Source of the DNA: Pseudomonas sp. Irchel s3h17
Lineage (GTDB): Bacteria; Pseudomonadota; Gammaproteobacteria; Pseudomonadales; Pseudomonadaceae
Length of the DNA stretch: 64,000 nt
Assembly: GCF_900187505.1 (NCBI RefSeq)
Contig: NZ_FYDL01000019.1
Location: forward strand, 18,017-82,016
Direction: 5' to 3'
The notes beneath the pieces are model-generated. The model ran no database searches, had not been told where the DNA came from, and worked only from the letters and a program-made list of their open reading frames with translations. Positions 59,419 through 64,000 of the stretch are shown piece by piece (position 1 is the stretch's first letter; every line of letters starts with the position of its first letter). The position numbers and the translations under genes are program-made.

Positions 59419-60796
59419 GCCCAGGAGCCTGCGCTGGGGGTTGCTGTGGAACCTGGCGCTGTTGCTGGTGGTGCTGATGATCGCCAGCGGCTTGAGTGCC
59501 TACTGGAACGGTCGCGAAGCGGCCGACACGGCCTATGACCGAACCTTGCTCGCCTCGGCGCGCACCATTGCCGCCGGGCTTTCCCAGCGTGATGGCAGCC
59601 TCAGTGCCGATGTGCCTTATGTGGCGCTGGACACGTTTGCCTACGACAGTGCCGGGCGGATTTACTATCAGGTCAACGACATTCACCAGCAGCTGATTTC
59701 CGGTTACGAGAACCTGCCCGGACCGCCGCCCGGTACGCCGCGAACCGATGACTACCCGGCGTTGGCACGCTTCTACAACGCCACCTACCTGGGGCAGAAC
59801 GTGCGCGTGGTGAGCCTGCTCAAGGCGGTGACCGAGCCGAACATGAACGGCATGGCGGAAATCCGCGTGGCGGAAACCGATGAGGCACGGGTCAGCATGG
59901 CGCGCAGCCTGATGGCCGACACGTTGCTGCGTCTGGGGATGCTGGCGGGCGGCGCGTTGTTGCTGGTGTGGTTCGCCGTCAGTGCTGCGCTGCGCCCGTT
60001 GGAGCGCTTGCGCACGGCGGTGGAGGAGCGCCAGCCCGATGACCTGCGACCGCTGCCGCTGGTGCAAGTGCAGCGCGAGTTGTGGCCATTGGTGCGTGCC
60101 TTGAACCATTTCACCGAACGCCTGCGTGTGCAGTTCGAGCGTCAGGCGCAGTTTATCGCCGAGGCGGCCCACGAACTGCGCACACCTTTGGCGGCTCTCA
60201 AGGCGCGTCTTGAATTGGGGCTGCGAGCAAACGAGCCGCACACCTGGCGCAGCACGCTGGAGGACGCCGCCCAAGGTACCGATCGCCTGACTCACCTGGC
60301 CAATCAGTTGCTGTCGCTGGCGCGGGTCGAGAACGGGGCGCGGGCGATTGCCGAAGGTGGGGCGCAGTTGCTCGACCTGAGTCAACTGGCTCGCGAGTTG
60401 GGCATGGCCATGGCGCCGCTGGCCCATGCACGGGGTGTCGCGCTGGCGCTGGAGGCTGACGAGCCGGTATGGCTGCGCGGCGAGCCGACATTGTTGAACG
60501 AGTTGCTGAGCAACCTGGTGGATAACGCGCTGGCCCATACCCCGTCGGGCGGTAACGTGATCTTGCGCGTCAGCGCCCCGGCCATTCTTGAGGTCGAGGA
60601 CGACGGGCCGGGGATTCCGCTGGAAGACCGTGGCCGGGTATTCGAGCGCTTTTACCGACGTAATCAACAGGTCGCCGGGTCGGGGCTTGGCTTGGCGATT
60701 GTCGGTGAAATCTGCCGGGCGCACCTGGCGCAAATCAGCCTGCATGACGGGGCGCAGGCCGGCTTGAAGGTTCGGGTCAGTTTCATCGCGGGGTAA
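59411..60796 (+). CDS. tctE: Sensor histidine kinase TctE
   Basis: The 461-residue kinase has two membrane helices (WNLALLLVVLMIASGLSAYW, about 13-32, and LLRLGMLAGGALLLVWFAV, about 172-190) around a periplasmic sensor domain (30-170), then HAMP-like linker, and the phospho-acceptor His254 in EAAHELRTPLAALKAR. The N, G1 and G2 boxes follow (LLSNLVDNALAHTPSGGN, EDDGPGIP, GSGLGLAIV). It pairs with TctD in the citrate/tricarboxylate-response system. Confidence 0.95.
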   Translation: MHKPRSLRWGLLWNLALLLVVLMIASGLSAYWNGREAADTAYDRTLLASARTIAAGLSQRDGSLSADVPYVALDTFAYDSAGRIYYQVNDIHQQLISGYENLPGPPPGTPRTDDYPALARFYNATYLGQNVRVVSLLKAVTEPNMNGMAEIRVAETDEARVSMARSLMADTLLRLGMLAGGALLLVWFAVSAALRPLERLRTAVEERQPDDLRPLPLVQVQRELWPLVRALNHFTERLRVQFERQAQFIAEAAHELRTPLAALKARLELGLRANEPHTWRSTLEDAAQGTDRLTHLANQLLSLARVENGARAIAEGGAQLLDLSQLARELGMAMAPLAHARGVALALEADEPVWLRGEPTLLNELLSNLVDNALAHTPSGGNVILRVSAPAILEVEDDGPGIPLEDRGRVFERFYRRNQQVAGSGLGLAIVGEICRAHLAQISLHDGAQAGLKVRVSFIAG

Positions 60797-60889
60797 CGGT
60801 TGTGTGCCGGTTACCTGGGCAAGTAAGCAAGCCCGGCCAAGGCCGCGATGCTGTTCATTCAGGAAAAACTTGAGGTGAGTGAGAGTCCC

Positions 60890-61033
60890 GTGGCGAGGGA
60901 GCTTGCTCCCGCTGGGGTGCGAAGCGCCCCCCCCCCCAAAAAAAAAAAACAGTTACTGCGGTCTTTCATAAAAAACTCGGCGACCGCTTTTGGGGCTGCT
61001 GGGCAGCCCAGCGGGAGCAAGCTCCCTCGCCAC
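60890..61033. repeat. REPIN with C11-A12 tract in the spacer
   Basis: Left arm starts GTGGCGAGGGAGCTTGCTCC and right arm ends GGGAGCAAGCTCCCTCGCCAC-type. The spacer holds eleven C's (60927-60937) directly followed by twelve A's (60938-60949), which breaks the usual conserved outer part of the left arm. The 324-nt gap to the DUF2790 gene holds no other feature. Confidence 0.88.
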
Positions 61034-61120
61034 GGGTGTGGATGAGGCAACCCTATCCTTGAGTGAATTGCATTGCGGCCAGGATCCGTCCGTCGAAAGA
61101 CTTGAAACCCACTTCGCGGA

Positions 61121-61384
61121 TCAGCCGTTAGAGCAACCATTGCCCATTACGCTATAGCGCAAGATATGCCGTTGTCCGCTCGAGTCTTCATATTCCATGC
61201 GCGCCGGTACAACTTCGCAGACATTGGGAACTTCACTCATGGAGATAACTTTGGCGATATCCAGGTCCGTGGAGTAAGTGTATTCCTCTACCGGGACCGA
61301 ATGGCGGGCGACATCAGTCGGGACCTCGTCTGCCATGGCGGTTGCGCACAGACTGCCGAGGGCCAGAACCAATAAAGCTTTCAT
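61121..61384 (-). CDS. DUF2790 small exported protein
   Basis: The 87-residue protein has a signal peptide (MKALLVLALGSLCATAMA, mature start DEVPTD) and the DUF2790 pattern: YTYSTDLDIAKVISMSEVPNVCEVVPARMEYEDSSGQRHILRYSVMGNGC, with two cysteines. Such proteins are frequent in pseudomonads and some are copper- or stress-induced; function is unclear. Confidence 0.88.
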   Translation of the reverse strand: MKALLVLALGSLCATAMADEVPTDVARHSVPVEEYTYSTDLDIAKVISMSEVPNVCEVVPARMEYEDSSGQRHILRYSVMGNGCSNG

Positions 61385-61859
61385 TTCAGATTTACCTTTC
61401 TAAGGTCGAGTGGGGTCACGCAGCCGTTGTGGGGCTGCGTGTGGAACTTGATGGCAGGGTGTTGGATTAACGGCCTTCGTGGGGGCTGTAACGTGGTTAA
61501 TCACATTGCCTTGTTGGCAGGGCGGATTTTAGGCGCCTGGGTTACGCACATATAGGTGCGCTTTTGATAAAGACTGTTGGCATATTCTGTAACAATCAGA
61601 AAAAGTTTCTCGTCAGCGGCGCGGGTGATGTGTGTGCGTAAAAACCGTGCAGCGCGTCGTTGCGTCCGTCGGCAAGCCGGCTACCCCGGGTGCTGACGGT
61701 GAAACGGAACTGGCGTCCCAGCCCCGGTTTACAAGGGGTTTGCACATGCCTCGGTGTTTTGTAAGGGGGTTGTTACTACCATCGTCGAATGGTTCTATAA
61801 GCCCGCCTCGGGCTACAACCCAGGTCTACAAAAACAACTATTTCACCGAGGTAAGAAAG
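61385..61859. promoter_or_regulatory. Upstream region of acsA
   Basis: About 475 nt lie between the DUF2790 start and the acsA start. The plus frame from 61632 continuing into acsA lacks a plausible start. The acsA promoter should be here, but no defined -24/-12 or -35/-10 could be fixed. The DUF2790 promoter must lie in its left part. Nothing else seen. Confidence 0.45.
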
Positions 61860-63815
61860 ATGAGTGCGGCTTCTCTGTATCCCGTTCGTCCCGAGGTTGC
61901 GGCCAACACGCTGACTGATGAAGCGACCTACAAGGCCATGTACCAGCAGTCGGTCGTCAACCCGGACGGCTTCTGGCGCGAACAAGCCAAGCGCCTCGAC
62001 TGGATCAAACCTTTCACCACGGTGAAGCAGACCTCTTTCGACGACCACCATGTCGACATCAAGTGGTTCGCCGATGGCACCCTGAACGTTTCCTACAACT
62101 GTCTGGACCGTCACCTCGCCGAGCGCGGCGATCAGGTCGCGATTATCTGGGAAGGCGATGATCCTTCCGAGAGTCGCCACATCACTTACCGTGAACTGCA
62201 CGAGCAAGTCTGCAAGTTTGCCAACGCCCTGCGCGGCCAGGATGTGCATCGCGGCGACGTGGTGACCATCTACATGCCGATGATCCCGGAAGCCGTGGTC
62301 GCCATGCTGGCCTGTACCCGGATCGGCGCGATTCACTCGGTGGTGTTCGGTGGTTTCTCGCCCGAAGCCCTGGCGGGTCGCATCATCGACTGCCGGTCCA
62401 AGGTGGTCATTACCGCGGACGAAGGCTTGCGTGCCGGCAAGAAAATCCCCCTCAAGGCCAACGTCGACGATGCGCTGACCAATCCGGAAACCAGCAGCAT
62501 TCAGAAAGTCATCGTGTGCAAGCGCACCGGTGGCGACATCAAGTGGAACCAGCATCGCGACATCTGGTTCGAAGACCTGATGAAAGTGGCGGGCACCGTG
62601 TGTGCGCCGAAAGAGATGGGCGCCGAAGAGGCCCTGTTCATCCTCTACACCTCCGGCTCCACCGGCAAGCCCAAGGGCGTGCAGCACACCACCGGTGGCT
62701 ACCTGCTCTACGCGGCGCTGACCCATGAGCGCGTGTTCGACTACCGTCCAGGTGAAATCTACTGGTGCACCGCCGACGTCGGCTGGGTCACCGGTCACAC
62801 CTATATCGTCTACGGCCCGCTGGCCAATGGCGCGACCACCTTGCTGTTCGAAGGTGTGCCGAACTACCCGGACATCACCCGGGTGGCGAAGATTGTCGAC
62901 AAGCACAAGGTCAATATCCTCTACACCGCACCGACCGCCATTCGCGCGATGATGGCCTCGGGCACGGCCGCTTGCGAAGGCGCCGACGGCAGCAGCTTGC
63001 GCCTGTTGGGCTCGGTGGGAGAGCCGATCAACCCGCAAGCCTGGGATTGGTACTACAAGAACGTCGGTCAGTCCCGGTGCCCGATCGTCGACACCTGGTG
63101 GCAGACCGAAACCGGCGCCACCCTGATGAGCCCGCTGCCAGGGGCGCACGCACTCAAGCCTGGTTCCGCGGCGCGGCCATTCTTTGGCGTGGTGCCGGCA
63201 CTGGTGGACAACCTGGGCAATATCATCGAAGGGGCCGCCGAGGGTAACCTGGTGATTCTTGATTCGTGGCCGGGCCAGGCGCGTACGCTGTACGGCGACC
63301 ACGACCGTTTCGTCGATACCTACTTCAAGACGTTCCGCGGCATGTACTTCACCGGTGACGGCGCTCGTCGCGATGAAGATGGCTACTGGTGGATCACCGG
63401 TCGCGTGGACGACGTGCTCAACGTCTCTGGCCACCGCATGGGGACCGCCGAGATCGAAAGTGCGATGGTCGCTCACCCTAAGGTCGCCGAAGCGGCGGTG
63501 GTCGGTGTGCCGCATGACATCAAGGGGCAGGGCATCTACGTCTACGTCACCCTCAATGGCGGTGAAGAGCCGAATGAGGCGCTGCGCCTGGAACTGAAAA
63601 ACTGGGTGCGCAAGGAGATCGGTCCGATTGCCTCGCCGGATGTCATCCAGTGGGCGCCGGGCCTGCCGAAAACGCGCTCCGGGAAAATCATGCGCCGTAT
63701 CCTGCGCAAGATTGCCACCGCCGAGTACGAAGGCCTGGGGGATATCTCCACCCTGGCTGACCCGGGTGTGGTGCAGCACCTGATCGATACCCACAAGACC
63801 ATGAACGTCGCGTAA
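61860..63815 (+). CDS. acsA: Acetyl-CoA synthetase
   Basis: AcsA makes acetyl-CoA from acetate, ATP and CoA. The 651-residue protein has the adenylate-forming-enzyme motifs YTSGSTGKPKGVQHTTGGYL (A3), DTWWQTETGATLMSPLPG (A5), YFTGDGARRDEDGYWWITGRVDDVLNVSGHRMGTAEIE (A7-A8) and the catalytic, acetylatable Lys609 in KTRSGKIMRR. Length matches Salmonella and P. aeruginosa Acs. The ATG at 61860 has GAGG upstream; the longer reading is not used. It is monocistronic with a strong terminator. Confidence 0.96.
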   Translation: MSAASLYPVRPEVAANTLTDEATYKAMYQQSVVNPDGFWREQAKRLDWIKPFTTVKQTSFDDHHVDIKWFADGTLNVSYNCLDRHLAERGDQVAIIWEGDDPSESRHITYRELHEQVCKFANALRGQDVHRGDVVTIYMPMIPEAVVAMLACTRIGAIHSVVFGGFSPEALAGRIIDCRSKVVITADEGLRAGKKIPLKANVDDALTNPETSSIQKVIVCKRTGGDIKWNQHRDIWFEDLMKVAGTVCAPKEMGAEEALFILYTSGSTGKPKGVQHTTGGYLLYAALTHERVFDYRPGEIYWCTADVGWVTGHTYIVYGPLANGATTLLFEGVPNYPDITRVAKIVDKHKVNILYTAPTAIRAMMASGTAACEGADGSSLRLLGSVGEPINPQAWDWYYKNVGQSRCPIVDTWWQTETGATLMSPLPGAHALKPGSAARPFFGVVPALVDNLGNIIEGAAEGNLVILDSWPGQARTLYGDHDRFVDTYFKTFRGMYFTGDGARRDEDGYWWITGRVDDVLNVSGHRMGTAEIESAMVAHPKVAEAAVVGVPHDIKGQGIYVYVTLNGGEEPNEALRLELKNWVRKEIGPIASPDVIQWAPGLPKTRSGKIMRRILRKIATAEYEGLGDISTLADPGVVQHLIDTHKTMNVA

Positions 63816-63836
63816 GCGCGGTCCCTGAGTCATCGA

Positions 63837-63872
63837 AGCCCCTCCTGGCATTGCGCCGGGAGGGGCTTTTTT
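63837..63872 (+). terminator. Rho-independent terminator of acsA
   Basis: AGCCCCTCC pairs with GGAGGGGCT (loop of about 12 nt) and runs into TTTTTT. It starts 20 nt after the acsA stop. Confidence 0.9.
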
Positions 63873-63874
63873 GT

Positions 63875-64000
63875 GGTTCTTCACGGAATCCCGGGAAAGA
63901 CAGAAACAAGAACGCCGATTTGATTGATGATGTTCGTGCGAGCAAACACATCTAACAAACCGGCGTTCTTATGCGCGATATTAATACTTTCCTTCCGTTT
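63875..64000 (+). mobile_element. Possible insertion-sequence left end (partial)
   Basis: Beyond the acsA terminator, a perfect inverted repeat AAGAACGCCG (63908-63917)/CGGCGTTCTT (63961-63970) directly precedes an ATG at 63971 that reads MRDINTFLPF before the window ends. The block starts near GGTTCTTCACGGAATCC at 63875, which could be an IS terminal repeat. MRDINTFLPF resembles, from memory, the start of ISL3-type transposases, but only ten codons are visible. Confidence 0.4.

Noticed and set aside
61776..63884. 702-codon minus-strand open frame opposite acsA
   Set aside because: Antisense shadow of a highly conserved gene; composition typical of a complementary frame.

Overview
The window is chromosomal DNA of a Pseudomonas, most probably of the P. 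fluorescens group. The evidence is the high GC content with strong third-position bias, many recognisable Pseudomonas genes (ttgABC/emhABC-type efflux pump with its TetR repressor, olsBA, phaG, fosA, the opdH-tctCBA-tctDE cluster, acsA), and the fluorescent-pseudomonad type of REP/REPIN palindromes scattered between genes. About 75 genes are supported; almost all are ordinary core or common accessory genes. One tRNA (Gly, CCC anticodon) is present. No rRNA, CRISPR array or complete mobile element is seen.

Layout. 1-4.1 kb: RND multidrug efflux operon (left end cut) divergent from its TetR repressor, with the operator between them. 4.3-5.5 kb: two AT-richer, apparently paralogous small secreted proteins. 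5.7-8.3 kb: an arsR-MFS-alkene reductase operon with clustered palindromic operators, divergent from acpH. 9-15 kb: ornithine-lipid genes olsBA, an acyl-CoA-dehydrogenase-like protein, a serine hydrolase, YceI and a cardiolipin synthase. 15.3-19.9 kb: periplasmic beta-glucosidase and a lemA/TPM membrane module. 20.0-22.3 kb: a compact phage-derived island holding a LuxR-type HTH protein, two holin-like proteins, a CI-like repressor and an Ogr/Delta zinc-finger activator, but no structural genes. 22.4-31.4 kb: methyltransferase, EamA exporter, DJ-1/PfpI protein, YegP, an aldolase plus DapA-like pair under a XRE-cupin regulator, a DUF4917 protein with SIR2-like motifs, and an iron alcohol dehydrogenase. 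31.5-41.4 kb: LysR/YdcZ pair, a ParDE-type and a HicAB toxin-antitoxin module, fosA, a PAS-GAF-GGDEF diguanylate cyclase, two PixA/AidA-family proteins and tam. 41.6-46.7 kb: a caa3-type terminal oxidase cluster whose subunit II carries two tandem cytochrome c domains. 47.7-53 kb: tRNA-Gly, phaG, rsuA, a Tyr-rich lipoprotein, a 3-hydroxyisobutyryl-CoA-hydrolase-like protein and ung. 53.1-60.8 kb: tricarboxylate uptake (OprD-family porin, TctCBA, an AbrB-type membrane protein, TctDE two-component system). 61.1-64 kb: a DUF2790 protein, acsA, and at the extreme right edge the first ten codons of a gene behind an inverted repeat, probably an insertion sequence.

Functional themes are xenobiotic and electrophile defence (efflux, alkene reductase, FosA), envelope lipid remodelling (OlsBA, Cls, PhaG as a fatty-acid branch point), carbon uptake and oxidation (Tct, Acs, BglX), and respiratory flexibility (caa3 oxidase). 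Clearly novel multi-gene systems are not obvious. The strongest leads are the structural-gene-free phage regulator/holin island, the SIR2-like DUF4917 protein, the paired secreted proteins at 4.3-5.5 kb and the AbrB protein embedded in the tct operon.
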